Assembly: GCF_039503195.1 (NCBI RefSeq)
Contig: NZ_JBCJKP010000001.1
Coordinates: 248,001 to 312,000, forward strand
DNA from: Streptomyces mirabilis
GTDB lineage: Bacteria; Actinomycetota; Actinomycetes; Streptomycetales; Streptomycetaceae
Direction of reading: 5' to 3'
DNA length: 64,000 nt
Positions 38,949 through 48,139 of the stretch are shown here, piece after piece; position 1 is the first letter of the stretch; the number at the start of each line of letters is the position of its first letter. The position numbers and the translations under genes are program-made. Below the pieces are notes generated by a model. That model was not told the origin of the DNA, did not search any database, and saw only the letters and a list, made by a program, of their open reading frames with translations.

Positions 38949-39386
38949 GTGCACAATTGCAGTGTGACCGACATCGTTGAAGCTGCCTGGCGCAAGATCC
39001 TGGCAACCGCCGGGGAGCACACCCGGCCGGAGGGTTTGCCGCTCCTGGGGCCGTTCACCAAGATGGTGCAGGTGGCCTACGCCGAGCCGCAGCTTCGTCA
39101 GCTCTGCCCGTGGGCGGGTATGTGGGAGCTGCACTTCAGCAGGTGCACGGGGTTCCGTCCCACCTGGGACATCCCCTACATCGGCACTCTGACGGACGGC
39201 CGGTACTACGTCGAGGGACCGCATCGCAACAGCCCGCGGATCGCCGAAACGGACAGCGCGCAGGCCGCCGTAGCCATGGTCATCGAGCGACTACCACCAG
39301 GCTGCGGTCCGGCCTTTGCGGGAACCGCCGAGGAGCTGGCGGCTTACGAGAGGAAGGCGGACCCGAGTGGGAGCAAGAGTCGATGA
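38949..39386 (+). CDS. DUF6193-family protein
   Basis: A 145-residue protein. It has the features of the DUF6193 family annotated near natural-product clusters: AWRKILATAGEHTRPEGLPL, QLRQLCPWAGMWELHFSR and the C-terminal VIERLPPGCGPAFAGTAEEL. The function is unknown. Two GTG starts are possible (38949 and 38964); neither has a strong ribosome site. It diverges from the XRE-TPR gene by about 175 bp, so the regulator could control it. No disruption is seen. Confidence 0.7.
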   Translation: MHNCSVTDIVEAAWRKILATAGEHTRPEGLPLLGPFTKMVQVAYAEPQLRQLCPWAGMWELHFSRCTGFRPTWDIPYIGTLTDGRYYVEGPHRNSPRIAETDSAQAAVAMVIERLPPGCGPAFAGTAEELAAYERKADPSGSKSR

Positions 39387-39699
39387 GTGCTCCGTGAGGC
39401 CGTCTCTGGGCCGATCCGACAGCAGCAGGTCGCAAAAGCCCGGAGATCACGCAGTTGTCAAGGTCGTCGCTCGGGGCTGACACCAACGCCTGACACCAAC
39501 AGTGGCGAACGGCAGCGGTCCGCCAAGGATGGCAGCGGACAGCGGGTCGAGGTACGCAGCGGGTTGACCTCAGCCGCAGATCCTGCATGATCGACCTGAT
39601 AAGGATGAGGCCAAACCGCAAAACCTGCATCAGGCGGCGCGTGGGCGCTGGGCCGTCTGTGAGCCGTCCGAGGGCGGCCGGCGCCGACCAACAACGACA
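39387..39699. other. Stretch with no recognisable gene
   Basis: No frame or repeat stood out between the DUF6193 gene and the hairpin at 39700. Confidence 0.4.
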
Positions 39700-39743
39700 G
39701 AAGCCCACGGCATCTGAGCTGTTCAGAGCCGTGGGCTTCTTCA
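39700..39743. terminator. Hairpin terminator
   Basis: GAAGCCCACGGC and GCCGTGGGCTTC are perfect 12-bp arms around a 16-nt loop, followed by TTCAAT. It lies 130 bp beyond the stop of the minus-strand secreted-protein gene and 313 bp beyond the DUF6193 gene, so it could end either transcript. Confidence 0.7.
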
Positions 39744-39874
39744 ATCCCACTGGTCAGCGAGACCGCCGATCAGTACACCGGCTACCACTCCCTGAGTAAC
39801 AGATGCGAGTGTCGCTCGGGGCGCTCTCGGAGATGGTCGGTGCTGTCGGGAAACGCTCGCGAGCACGCTCGCTT

Positions 39875-41260
39875 TTAGGCGTGGACGTAGGTCTGGGGGC
39901 CTTGGGCGTCCACGTGCGCGCTGTCCGGCGTGTACCAGACGACGGCCCAGGTGCCGCCGGTGGTCGCCTTGCCGCTGATCCAGTAGGCGCCGCTGCCGTC
40001 GGTCTTCACCCGGCACCGCGACAGCCAGGTCTTCTGGCCTGCCGGGCGGAAGAGCAGCGTCACGTAGCTGTGGGTCACGGGCTTCCAGGGGCCGATGGTG
40101 CCCTGTTCGTAGACGTGGCCGCTGAAGCTGACGTAGCTGTTTCTGGAGACCGTGGTGTGGTTCGGTTTCCCGCCCGTCACCTTCGTCGCGTAGACGGAGG
40201 TGTGCACGGTGTTGCTGTACGCGGCCGGGAAGTCGGTCGCGGCCGGCGAGAACAGCCGCCAGTAGCCGTGTGGGTTGCTGACGGTCAAGGTGACCGCCCG
40301 GGCAACGGGAAGCGGATTCGCCGGGATGCGGTCCACCGTCGTCCAGCCGGTCTTCCCGTCGGCGGACTGCTGGAGGTACAGGACGTTGCCGGGCATCGCG
40401 GCGTCGGTGCTGTCCGCGCTCACGGACACGGAGAGCCTGGAGTGGGCGTCGACCTTCGCCGAGGCCAGGTGGAGCGTGGCGTGCTGGACGATCGAGGTGA
40501 TGTCGAAGCCGGCGGACGTGCCGGTCAGGTACTCGTCCCAGCCCCCGGTGTGGTCTCGCGCGTCCACGGTCCAGTGGGTCGGCGTGTTGTACACGTCCTG
40601 GGTAAAGGAGAACCGGCCATCGCTGCCCGTGGTGCCGGCCTGCGTCGAGTGCGCCCCCTGGAGTGTGAGGGGTTGGCCGGGGGCGGGGTGCCAGGTGCCG
40701 TCCTGCCCCTGGTACTCCAGGGTTCCGCTGATGCTGGTGGTTCCCCAGGCCGGTACGTCCGCGGCCGTCGTCTTGTCGAGCACGATCCGGGTCGGCTCGG
40801 TCACCGGGTCCACCTGTGTGGACGGCCCGCAGAAGCCCATGCGGTCGACAACAGCCGATAGCGTGAGCTGCTGTTTGCCTGCCGACTCAGGTACCGACTT
40901 GTGGACCGTGAAGCTGCCGTCGGCGGTGACGGTCCCCACGGCCGCGTATAGACCGGCACTCCCGAGCGTCACGCTGAGGGTGTACGGGCCGGAGTAGGGA
41001 GCCAGGGTTCCGTCGGGCTCCTGGGCGAGGACCTTGCCGGTGGCGGTCAGGGCCTCGTTGCCGTAGGTAAGCAGTGCGGACGAGAACTGGGTGTCCACGA
41101 AGAACAGGGCGGTGCCGTCGGACGCCCTGCCTTCGCACCACGGTGCGGGAGTGGCGTCGGCCGGGGCCGGGTCGGCGTACGCAGTGGCGGTCGGCAGCGC
41201 CAGGGCGGCGGCCAGCAGCGTCGCAGTGGCCAAGGCGGGAAGGGGGCTTCGGATTCTCAC
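39875..41260 (-). CDS. Large secreted multi-domain beta-sandwich protein
   Basis: A 461-residue exported protein. The signal peptide is LPALATATLLAAALALPTA with an AYA cleavage site. The mature protein is a series of beta-rich, Ig/CARDB-like modules: FVDTQFSSALLTYGNEALTA, ISGTLEYQGQDGTWHPAPG, then a prealbumin-like pattern GTTGSDGRFSFTQD. The C-terminal module has FSGHVYEQGTIGPWKPVTHS and KTDGSGAYWISGKATTGGTW. Such proteins may bind or scaffold at the cell surface. The GTG at 41260 follows GGAGG by 9 nt; the longer frame upstream was rejected. No sortase or lipoprotein signal is seen. Confidence 0.8.
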   Translation of the reverse strand: MRIRSPLPALATATLLAAALALPTATAYADPAPADATPAPWCEGRASDGTALFFVDTQFSSALLTYGNEALTATGKVLAQEPDGTLAPYSGPYTLSVTLGSAGLYAAVGTVTADGSFTVHKSVPESAGKQQLTLSAVVDRMGFCGPSTQVDPVTEPTRIVLDKTTAADVPAWGTTSISGTLEYQGQDGTWHPAPGQPLTLQGAHSTQAGTTGSDGRFSFTQDVYNTPTHWTVDARDHTGGWDEYLTGTSAGFDITSIVQHATLHLASAKVDAHSRLSVSVSADSTDAAMPGNVLYLQQSADGKTGWTTVDRIPANPLPVARAVTLTVSNPHGYWRLFSPAATDFPAAYSNTVHTSVYATKVTGGKPNHTTVSRNSYVSFSGHVYEQGTIGPWKPVTHSYVTLLFRPAGQKTWLSRCRVKTDGSGAYWISGKATTGGTWAVVWYTPDSAHVDAQGPQTYVHA

Positions 41261-41758
41261 CGGGCTACAGCCTCCAAGGTGGTGAGTGCCAGTCAGGAGC
41301 CCTTCCCGGACTCCTGAGTGAGAAGTACGGACACTACGCCAACGGCACGGCTCCTGATTCGCGCTGTGTCCGAAATGCCGACACACCACGTGGATGATCA
41401 TAGTCAAATCGTTATGTCGATGGCGCTGGGCTGGGCACGCAAACGGGCCGCGGATGTCTGACTGCGCGACGACGGAAGGCTGATGCGGGCGGGCGACGAC
41501 GGACGTCTGGGCATCGTTCAGACTGGTCGAGGCCAACACCAACGCGACCTGTGGCGCCGCGGATTGTCAGCGGATGAACCCCGCCCGGGAGAGCACGTCT
41601 GAAGCCTGGAACAAGGACACCGCCGTAACCGCAACCGGCCGTCCACAGCTGTCCGCGCTCCGAGCAGTGCCCCGCTGCCGTCCACAAGAAGCCCGCCGTA
41701 AAGGCAGCTCAGCACAACATCGACCCATTTCAGGTTCCGTCTCAATAGAGTTCCGCTC
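41261..41758. other. Spacer with no recognisable gene
   Basis: This spacer should contain the promoters of the secreted-protein gene and of the cold-shock gene. No frame fits a family. Confidence 0.35.
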
Positions 41759-41983
41759 ATGGTGACGGCAACTGTCCGCGAGTGGAACGGCGAGGAGGGC
41801 TGGGGCGTGCTCGACTCCCCCGAGACCCCCGGTGGCTGCTTCGGCCACTTCTCCCACATCCAGGCGACTGGCTTCCGCACACTGTCGCCCGGACAGCAGG
41901 TGGACCTCACATGGGAGGCCCCCGGCTTCAAACAAGATGGCTACGACTACCGCGCGATGAGCATCGTGTCGCGGCCTGCCTGA
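41759..41983 (+). CDS. Cold-shock-domain protein
   Basis: A 74-residue protein with the cold-shock fold: ATVREWNGEEGWGVLDSPE contains RNP1-like GWGVLDSP (usual GFGFI), then CFGHFSHIQATGFRTLSPG carries the RNP2-like HFSHI. The conserved Phe/Trp nucleic-acid contact residues are mostly present but altered, so it is a divergent member. Such proteins bind single-stranded RNA or DNA. ATG at 41759. It stands alone. The length is near the family norm of about 67-75. Confidence 0.8.
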   Translation: MVTATVREWNGEEGWGVLDSPETPGGCFGHFSHIQATGFRTLSPGQQVDLTWEAPGFKQDGYDYRAMSIVSRPA

Positions 41984-42422
41984 CATCCACACCTGGCATC
42001 AACGACAGCGCACGTCTGTGCGGCCATTCGCCCCACCAGGCCGAGGAGCTCCTGGACCAGCTGGTGGCTTCACGCCCACTGCTGCCTGGCACTACTGCCG
42101 GGATACCGACGCAGTCGCCCGGCGCCTGTCTCTCCAGGTCAGGGCCGGCCGCGCGGTGGCCAGCAGTGACGGCACAACGGTCAGCAACTGCGTCTCATGC
42201 CCCGCATCTGCCGACCGCTCACCCTGCACGGGAGAGTGAGGCATCACGTGACAGGAACATCTGGTTGCCCTCGTACGTACTATCTCTAAACTGCCGCATG
42301 CTGCGGCAGTTGTGTCCTGCGGGTGATCCGGTCATCTCAGACGGGACACCCACTTCCATCCGTTCGCGCACATGGCTCCTTCTTTCACCGCCGTGCCCGC
42401 GGACTGCAGAAAGGTCCATGCC
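41984..42422. other. Spacer containing one perfect hairpin
   Basis: No gene is recognised. At 42289-42311, AACTGCCGCA and TGCGGCAGTT form a perfect 10-bp hairpin with a 3-nt loop, 112 bp before the next gene. It could terminate upstream transcription or structure a leader. Confidence 0.45.
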
Positions 42423-43061
42423 ATGCCTGAAAGCCAGAGCCCCGCCACAGAACTGACCTCGCAGTACGTCGCCCAGGTGACGGGCGATCTTGAGCGCAAC
42501 ACCAAGGAGCAGGAACGTATCGGTGTGGAGATCGAAGCCCTGCAGGAGCAGTTGCGTGCCCTGCAGCACGACCACACCGTGCTGGTGAACATGCAGCAGG
42601 CACTCGGCAGTGCAAGTCCCGCCGCCGAGGCAGCCCCGGCAGCCGCACCGTCCGTGCCTCACCAGACCTCCGCCGAACCCGAGCAGAGCAAGCCGAAGGA
42701 GGCTGCCGCCACGGGCGCGAAGAAGACGGCATCCAAGAAGCCCGCGGCCAAGGCCCCATCCGTGAAGGCGTCCACGGCCACGGCAGCGGCCAAGCCGACC
42801 CTCGTCGAGGTGATCCGCGGCTACCTGGAGCAGCAGAGCGAGCCGCGTTCCGCCGCCGAGATCACCACCGCGCTCACGCAGGCCCACCCCGAGCGCACTG
42901 TGAAGACCACGGTCGTGCGCACCACCCTCGAAGGCCTGGTCGCCAAGAGCCATGCCCACCGCACCAAGCAAGGCTCATCGGTCTTCTACACCGCCGCGGC
43001 CGCCTCGGAGCCCGATCCGGCCGAGCCGCAGCAGGTGCAGAAGGCAGTGGCGGCCGACTGA
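42423..43061 (+). CDS. Coiled-coil, winged-helix DNA-binding-type protein
   Basis: A 212-residue protein in three parts. Residues 15-60 form a coiled coil (LERNTKEQERIGVEIEALQE then QLRALQHDHTVLVN). Residues 65-120 are an Ala/Lys/Pro-rich linker (KKTASKKPAAKAP) similar to histone-H1-like tails, which suggests non-specific DNA contact. Residues 125-185 look like a winged helix: LVEVIRGYLEQQSEPRSAAE, VKTTVVRTTLEGLVAKSHAH and KQGSSVFYT. It may be a nucleoid-associated or regulatory protein. The ATG at 42423 follows GAAAGG. An IS3 relic starts about 80 bp downstream. Confidence 0.7.
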   Translation: MPESQSPATELTSQYVAQVTGDLERNTKEQERIGVEIEALQEQLRALQHDHTVLVNMQQALGSASPAAEAAPAAAPSVPHQTSAEPEQSKPKEAAATGAKKTASKKPAAKAPSVKASTATAAAKPTLVEVIRGYLEQQSEPRSAAEITTALTQAHPERTVKTTVVRTTLEGLVAKSHAHRTKQGSSVFYTAAAASEPDPAEPQQVQKAVAAD

Positions 43062-43140
43062 CATCCACAGCAGCCTGGCAGCGCCACCGGGCCGCGGTCT
43101 GGTGGCGCCCCGGCGGGAGCGTCAGTGCGCGGGGCCCTGC

Positions 43141-43539
43141 CGACGCGCCCGCGAGCTCGTCATCGACGCCCTGGCGGTCGCCGAGCGGACCCGCGGGAGC
43201 CTGACCGGAGCGGTGTTGCGACGATCGATTGAATCCGCCCAATACACGAGTAGGGCCTTCGCTGAAATCTGCAGGTCAGCAGGGGTCCGGCAGAGCATGG
43301 GCGCGGTCGGGTCCAGTGCGGACAACGCCGCCGCGGAAAGCTTCAACGCTGCCTTCAAGAGAGAGACGCTCAAGGGCCGTAAAGGCTGGTCAAACGAGCA
43401 CGAGGCGCGACTCGACGCCTTCCGCTGGCTGACCCGATACAACACCCGACGCCGGCACTCCCGCCTTGGTCAGCGATCTCCGATCGCCTACGAGAACGAC
43501 TTGCAACCAGCAGCAACTACCCTGGCCCAAGCCGCATAG
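43141..43539 (+). pseudogene. IS3-family OrfB C-terminal remnant
   Basis: The integrase-core C-terminal part of an IS3 transposase: QYTSRAFAEICRSAGVRQSM and GSSADNAAAESFNAAFKRE with the catalytic Glu, then FRWLTRYNTRRRHSRLGQRS. The catalytic Asp block normally reading FHSDHGxQY is replaced by RSIESAQY, so the active site is destroyed. The N-terminal half is absent. It is a different copy from the scrambled IS3 at 20282. It abuts a TnpB relic. Confidence 0.8.
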
Positions 43540-43555
43540 ACGTGTTCAACATCCG

Positions 43556-43729
43556 GGGCCAAGGACCCTCCCGCACCTGCCCACATGCGGGCACACGGCG
43601 AAGGAGAACCGGCCCACACAGGAGAAATTCCACTGCGTCGCCTGCGGCCACACCGCGCACGCCGACACAGTGGCAGCCACCAACGTTCTACGGGCCGGGC
43701 TGGTCCATCGCGACGCCAACCCGGCATAG
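43556..43729 (+). pseudogene. TnpB zinc-ribbon end remnant
   Basis: The end of an IS605-type TnpB: CGHTAKENRPTQEKFHCVAC and GHTAHADTVAATNVLRAG. The zinc ribbon and the last RuvC-region Asp are present. One shift is seen just before CGHTAK, and all upstream parts are missing. It follows the IS3 relic directly, so one element inserted into or beside the other. Confidence 0.7.
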
Positions 43730-43852
43730 CGAGAAGCCCCCGGCCTCAGCCGGGGAGGAGTCACGTCAGCTGCATCACCGCCCGAGGTCGGTTACGTTGA
43801 TAAAGCACCTGGCCAGAGGGGGTAACAAGCCGTAACCCAACGGGGACACTCC

Positions 43853-45439
43853 ATGACCGGCCTGACCGTCATCCTGCTGCTCGTGGTTCTGGCCACCGCC
43901 GTGGCGACCGGTGCCCGACGCTGGAGCTTGCCCGCCCCCTCGCTCCTCGTAGTTGCCGGTCTGGTCGTGGGGCTGATGCCCTGGGTTCCAGAGGTGCGCC
44001 TGCCGCCTCACGTGATCAACGTGCTGGTGCTGCCACCGCTGCTCTACGCCGCGGCCGGGGAAATCTCCGTCCGCGACCTGCGCACCGTGTGGCGGCCTGT
44101 GACCGGCCTGGTCTTCGGCCTGGTCCTCGCCTCGGCCATCGCCGTCGGGTACGTGGCCCACGCGATCACCCCGCTCACGGCCGCGACCGCGTTCATCCTC
44201 GGCTCTGTCCTGGCCAGCACCGACCCCGTGGCCGTGACCGCGCTTGGCCGGCGCCTGTCTCTCCCACCGCGCGTACAGGCCATGGTGCAGGCGGAAAGCC
44301 TCTTCAACGATGCCACCTCACTGGTCCTGTACAAGGTCGCCGTGGCCACCGCGGTGTCCGGCAGCGCCATCAGTGTGCCCGGGACCGTTGAGCAGTTCCT
44401 GATCCTGGCAGGCGGAGGAGGCCTCATCGGCGCGGCGGTCGCCGCAGTGGTGGCCCTGATCCGCAGACGGACCGAGGACCCCATGCTGGAGACCGTCATC
44501 GCATTGGTCACGCCGTACGCCTCTTACGTCATCGCGGAGCAATCGCACACCTCCGGCGTGACCGCCGTCATCGTGTCCGGGGTCGTCCTCGGCAGCACCG
44601 GCCACAAGCTCAGCAACGCCCCCGTCCGGCTCCAGGTCCACGCCGTCTACGACACCGTGACCTTCCTGCTGGAGAGCGTCGTCTTCGCCCTGATCGGCCT
44701 CGAGCTCCCCTCGGCCGTCCGTCATCTCGCGCGCGACGAGCACGGCTGGCCACTGTGGGTGCCGGTGATCGCCTTCACTCTGCTGGCGGTCCGCCTGCTG
44801 TGGATCTTCCCGCTGTCCGCCCTGATCCACCACCGGCACAGGGAGGTCGACAACCGCCTCTCCTGGCGCGTCCCGGCTGTCCTGTCCTGGGCGGGCACCC
44901 GAGGCGTCATGCCGCTGGCAGCCGCGCTCTCCATCCCCCTGGTCACCCACACAGGGGCGCCGCTGCCGCACCGGGCGCTCATTCTCACGCTCACCACCGG
45001 GACCATCGCGCTCACTCTGATCTTCCAGGGTTTCACCCTGGTCCCCATCGTCCGCCGCTCCGGCATCGCTCTGGAACCGGAGCGCACCGCCCGCGAGGAG
45101 GCCCGGACCCGCCGACACATTGCAAACGCCGCTCTCGAAGAGCTCAAACAGCTTGGCGATCTGGATCAGCTCGCTGATCTGGGTGCCGCTGCCGAGGCCG
45201 CCTTGAAACAGGCCCGTCGTCATCTGGAAGCGCGCATCCACCAGGTTGAAGACGCCCACTACAGCGACCCGGACGCCCGTCCTGCCGACGCCTACCGCGA
45301 GATACGCCAGACACTCATCGCCATCGAGGCGGCCGAGCTCGAGCGCCTCTACGAAGCGAACAAGATCAGCAACGCCACCCGGCGCCGGATCCAGTACGAA
45401 CTCGACCTCGAAGAAGCCAGCCTCCGTGACCGCGGCTGA
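43853..45439 (+). CDS. CPA1-family Na+/H+ antiporter
   Basis: A 528-residue transporter with 12 or so membrane helices and a long cytoplasmic C-terminal tail. The transport core shows STDPVAVTALGRRLSLP (unwound helix) and QAESLFNDATSLVLYKVAV, with the ND pair typical of CPA1 electroneutral exchangers. WAGTRGVMPLAAALSIPL is the conserved late helix. The tail from about residue 415 is charged and helical (EEARTRRHIANAALEELKQL), as in NhaP/NHE-like regulation. It exchanges Na+ or K+ for H+. ATG at 43853. The gene is intact and sits beside IS relics. Confidence 0.93.
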   Translation: MTGLTVILLLVVLATAVATGARRWSLPAPSLLVVAGLVVGLMPWVPEVRLPPHVINVLVLPPLLYAAAGEISVRDLRTVWRPVTGLVFGLVLASAIAVGYVAHAITPLTAATAFILGSVLASTDPVAVTALGRRLSLPPRVQAMVQAESLFNDATSLVLYKVAVATAVSGSAISVPGTVEQFLILAGGGGLIGAAVAAVVALIRRRTEDPMLETVIALVTPYASYVIAEQSHTSGVTAVIVSGVVLGSTGHKLSNAPVRLQVHAVYDTVTFLLESVVFALIGLELPSAVRHLARDEHGWPLWVPVIAFTLLAVRLLWIFPLSALIHHRHREVDNRLSWRVPAVLSWAGTRGVMPLAAALSIPLVTHTGAPLPHRALILTLTTGTIALTLIFQGFTLVPIVRRSGIALEPERTAREEARTRRHIANAALEELKQLGDLDQLADLGAAAEAALKQARRHLEARIHQVEDAHYSDPDARPADAYREIRQTLIAIEAAELERLYEANKISNATRRRIQYELDLEEASLRDRG

Positions 45440-45752
45440 CTGCCACTCCCGGTAACCCTTAGGTCGAAGCCTTCCCCCGACCAATGGACGAACGAGAGCG
45501 GCCGGCTTTGTCGGCCCCGTGCGACCAGCGGGCTGCTGACATGACCGAGGGCATGTCCTGCTGCTCGCACGGCGATGGTGTGCGGCCGATATCGACACCG
45601 GCACCTTGGTCGCCGGCTCACTGCCCTGGCCGCCACTCGCGCCCTTCCAGCATGGGAGGCATGCGGCGGCGACCAGGAGGAGGCTGGGAGCGGAGGTTGG
45701 GAGTGGAGGTGACGCCCCGTGACGCGCGACGCCCCCTGATGGTGGTCAATGG
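45440..45752. other. Stretch with no recognisable gene
   Basis: No frame, repeat or hairpin of note was identified after the antiporter. Confidence 0.35.
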
Positions 45753-45926
45753 CTACGGGACAGTGGTGGACTGGAGCCGCACCACTTCGTCGATGTACGG
45801 GTTCGGTCGCAGTGCCGGGCCGTAGGCCCACTCCATGATGTCCATCCGCCAGGGAGCGTGGCGGTAGTCGATGATCCGCAGATCAGCGATGCGTTCGGCG
45901 ATGCGGCTCGTCGAACCCTACGGCTG
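45753..45926 (-). pseudogene. C-terminal fragment of an unrecognised protein
   Basis: The minus strand gives about 57 residues with strong coding character, including IADLRIIDYRHAPWRMDIME and WAYGPALRPNPYIDEVVRLQ, ending with a TAG at 45753. An in-frame stop precedes it, and no start is present. No family is recognised; the fragment may be a gene relic. Confidence 0.35.
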
Positions 45927-46088
45927 AGCATCTGTTCGGCGGCACACACGGCAGCGGCAACCCGTAGGGGATCGCTCCACAAGCCCCGCTCCCGTTGTGG
46001 CCGCGGGGCGCGACCGTTTCGCAGCGCGTACAGGCTGGGTCTTCTTCGCGCGCCTTGTCCGCCACGGTGCCACCTGCCTGGAAGGGCG

Positions 46089-46487
46089 CTACTCAGCCTC
46101 CGCTGAGATTCTCATGCGGAAGCGCCTCACTGTGTGATCATTGCACCGTGTGCGTGGGCCGTCGCCAGGAACCGGCCATGCCTGGTGGGCCTGCAAGGCA
46201 AGGCTGACCAAGGTCATGAGCAGGTCGATGTCTGCGGCGACTTCCAGGTGCAGCGCCACCCATTGCGAGCCAGGCACGAGCCGGACGGCGGAGGCGTTCG
46301 TGGGGTGGTCTTCGAACCGCCGGATGGCCCTCGCCGTGAGGTGCAGGCCAACGTCCAGGTCGGAATGAAAGTGGGCGATCTCGCCGTGGGCTGAGGCGGG
46401 TGCATGACCAATCCCGCAGTTCGGCTCCACCTCGGTGAGGCCGGGCCAAGTCGCCAGTTGTGTGAGCGCACGCGCGGCCAACGTCAT
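46089..46487 (-). CDS. DUF5519/luciferase-domain-like protein
   Basis: A 132-residue protein. It contains LTQLATWPGLTEVEPNCGIG, HGEIAHFHSDLDVGLHLTAR and VRLVPGSQWVALHLE, which match the small 'luciferase domain' (DUF5519) family of unknown function. The core has conserved His and Asp (HFHSDxDVxLHLT). The ATG at 46487 begins the family-like region; the open frame further upstream is not convincing. Two TetR-type palindromes lie 260-320 bp upstream, so it may share their control. No disruption is seen. Confidence 0.7.
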   Translation of the reverse strand: MTLAARALTQLATWPGLTEVEPNCGIGHAPASAHGEIAHFHSDLDVGLHLTARAIRRFEDHPTNASAVRLVPGSQWVALHLEVAADIDLLMTLVSLALQAHQAWPVPGDGPRTRCNDHTVRRFRMRISAEAE

Positions 46488-46746
46488 GCCTGAGCGGATG
46501 AGGTTTTCGGCAAGGGCAGCGTCGGCCGCGGGAGAGCCGAGCGGTGATGTGGGACGACATCCCCGATGCGCAGGCCGCGGCGCAGGCGCGCCTGATCCCG
46601 GCGGCTCCCAGCGCGAGCCCGGCGCCGGCGCCCCGAGTCCCGGATGCCCGTTCCTACAGGTCAGACCCGGCGCCCGCCGCCTCGGCCACCGTCGCCCTGT
46701 TCGTGCCATTCGACCCCTCCGACGTGCTGTGATGAGCCTCACCGCA

Positions 46747-46804
46747 AACATGAGGGCCCCCTCGAGTACGCTGGGCAGCGCCGAACATGAGGACCCCCTC
46801 CGAA
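46747..46804. promoter_or_regulatory. Two copies of a palindromic operator-like motif
   Basis: 46747-46766 and 46784-46804 each read AACATGAGGNCCCCCTC. The same motif lies at 48856-48876, just before a TetR gene. The pair sits about 100-160 bp upstream of the secreted-protein gene at 46906 and about 260 bp upstream of the divergent DUF5519-like gene. Confidence 0.6.
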
Positions 46805-46905
46805 TGATCCTCACCGTTCGGCACCCGGCCGATCCGGATTCCCCGGATCACGGACAGGACGGCCGCCCGGTCAACGGAATCGCGGCACACCACAAGGAGA
46901 TGACC

Positions 46906-47295
46906 ATGAACAAGTGGATCAAGCGCGTCTCGACCGCTGTCGCTTCTACGGCGCTGGCAGGCGCAGCCCTTCTCGGAGTCAGCGGCACGGCGTCAGCAGC
47001 GACGGCCTCGGCGCCCGGGGCGCACACGCAGACCGCGATCACCACCGTCGCCGCCGGCGGCGACCGCGCAAAGGGATACCAGAGCGCTCACCACGAGGCA
47101 CAGGACGACCGCTGGGGCGCACCCCGCGGCTGGTACACGAACGACGACCGCCAGGGCCACTACGGGGAAGAGCGCTGGAACGGCAGCCACCTGTACGTCT
47201 GGGACGGGTACCGCTGGTACGAGGCGACGACGTACCGCGTCAGCGCCGAGCGCTGGTACCTGGACCAGGTCGCGTGGTCTGCGGACCAGCGCTGA
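46906..47295 (+). CDS. Small secreted Trp/Tyr-rich protein
   Basis: A 129-residue exported protein. The signal peptide is VASTALAGAALLGVSGTASA, with cleavage after ASA. The mature part is rich in Tyr, Trp, Arg and Asp (WGAPRGWYTNDDRQGHYGEE, LYVWDGYRWYEATTYRV) and has no recognised domain. The ATG at 46906 follows AAGGAG by 6 nt; an ATG two codons earlier is possible. Two TetR-type palindromes precede it, so the TetR protein at 48140 may repress it. A large stem-loop follows the stop by 18 nt. Confidence 0.7.
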   Translation: MNKWIKRVSTAVASTALAGAALLGVSGTASAATASAPGAHTQTAITTVAAGGDRAKGYQSAHHEAQDDRWGAPRGWYTNDDRQGHYGEERWNGSHLYVWDGYRWYEATTYRVSAERWYLDQVAWSADQR

Positions 47296-47313
47296 TGCGG
47301 CCGCAGGCCAGCA

Positions 47314-47380
47314 CGGTCGGTTTGACCGGCCGCAACGACGTGGCTTTGGGGTGCGCCGTTGCGACTCGTCAAACCGACCG
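47314..47380 (+). terminator. Large stem-loop after the secreted-protein gene
   Basis: Outer arms CGGTCGGTTTGAC and GTCAAACCGACCG pair perfectly over 13 bp. An inner CGCAACG/CGTTGCG pair extends the stem. The structure lies 18 nt past the stop and probably ends or protects that transcript. Confidence 0.6.
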
Positions 47381-47575
47381 CTCGCCGAGCCGACATCGAG
47401 CGCGAGCCGGTGCAATCGCCCCCCGGCTGAACAGGGACAACACGCGCGAACCGCGTGGGCTGCTCCCGTCCACCGGCGCTTCCGGTCGCGCCGGCGGTAC
47501 CGCCACCCCCGCGCCTGGAAGCACACGGAGAGCCATCGCAGTGCCGGGCGAGCGGGGACATGGAAGTGAGGGACA

Positions 47576-47998
47576 GTGAGATCGGTCAGAACCGTGGCAC
47601 ACGAGCTGCCCGTGCGGCTCGTCTTGTCGCACGACCTGTCGGTGTCGATACCTGCAGCACTGCAGTACGACGCGGATGATCCCTATGCCGTGCGTGCCGT
47701 CTTCCACCCCCTGGACCAGAGCGGAACGGTCGAGTGGTTCCTCAGCCGCGACATGCTGGCTCAGGCCCTGAGCGAGCACACCGGGCACGGAGACGTGCGC
47801 ATGTGGCCGACCAGTGACTCGGGACGCGATGTGGTGCGCACGGTTCTCAGTTCACCTGCGGGATCGGCCCTGCTCGAATTCCCCGCGCAGGGCGTGGAAT
47901 CCTTCCTGCGCGAGACGTGGTCCGCGGTGCCGCCGGGGACCGAATCCAGCCGGTTCGACCTGGACGCCGAACTGGCACAGCTGCTGGCGGAAAACTGA
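47576..47998 (+). CDS. SsgA-family sporulation/cell-division regulator
   Basis: A 140-residue member of the SsgA-like proteins (SALPs), which are restricted to sporulating actinomycetes and help place septa and peptidoglycan synthesis. Diagnostic parts are ALQYDADDPYAVRAVFHP, GTVEWFLSRDMLAQALSEHT, DVRMWPTS and SALLEFPAQGVESFLRET. The GTG at 47576 follows GAGGGA by 2-3 nt. The length matches the family (about 130-145). It stands alone and converges with a TetR gene. Which SALP subgroup it is cannot be told from this alone. Confidence 0.92.
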   Translation: MRSVRTVAHELPVRLVLSHDLSVSIPAALQYDADDPYAVRAVFHPLDQSGTVEWFLSRDMLAQALSEHTGHGDVRMWPTSDSGRDVVRTVLSSPAGSALLEFPAQGVESFLRETWSAVPPGTESSRFDLDAELAQLLAEN

Positions 47999-48085
47999 AC
48001 GCCATCCCCCCGGACGGTGGCGCCCCCGTGGGGCTGAGGGCCCGGATGCCGACGGCGGCACCGGGCCCGCCACATGTCCCGCTGC

Positions 48086-48129
48086 ATGCCGCGTTGCACG
48101 ACGTCGTATGCCGCGTTGCGCGATGTCGT
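48086..48129. repeat. 22-bp perfect-phase tandem duplication
   Basis: 48086-48107 and 48108-48129 match at 20 of 22 positions (both begin ATGCCGCGTTGC). They lie between the convergent SsgA-like and TetR genes. Confidence 0.7.
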
Positions 48130-48139
48130 CAGCCGAGGC

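Noticed and set aside
39700..39743. tRNA gene suggested by a stable stem
   Set aside because: There is a single hairpin with a 16-nt loop and no D, anticodon or T arms; it is a terminator.
39875..41542. Longer start for the secreted protein at 41542
   Set aside because: The signal peptide and a GGAGG site place the start at GTG 41260; the upstream extension looks non-coding.
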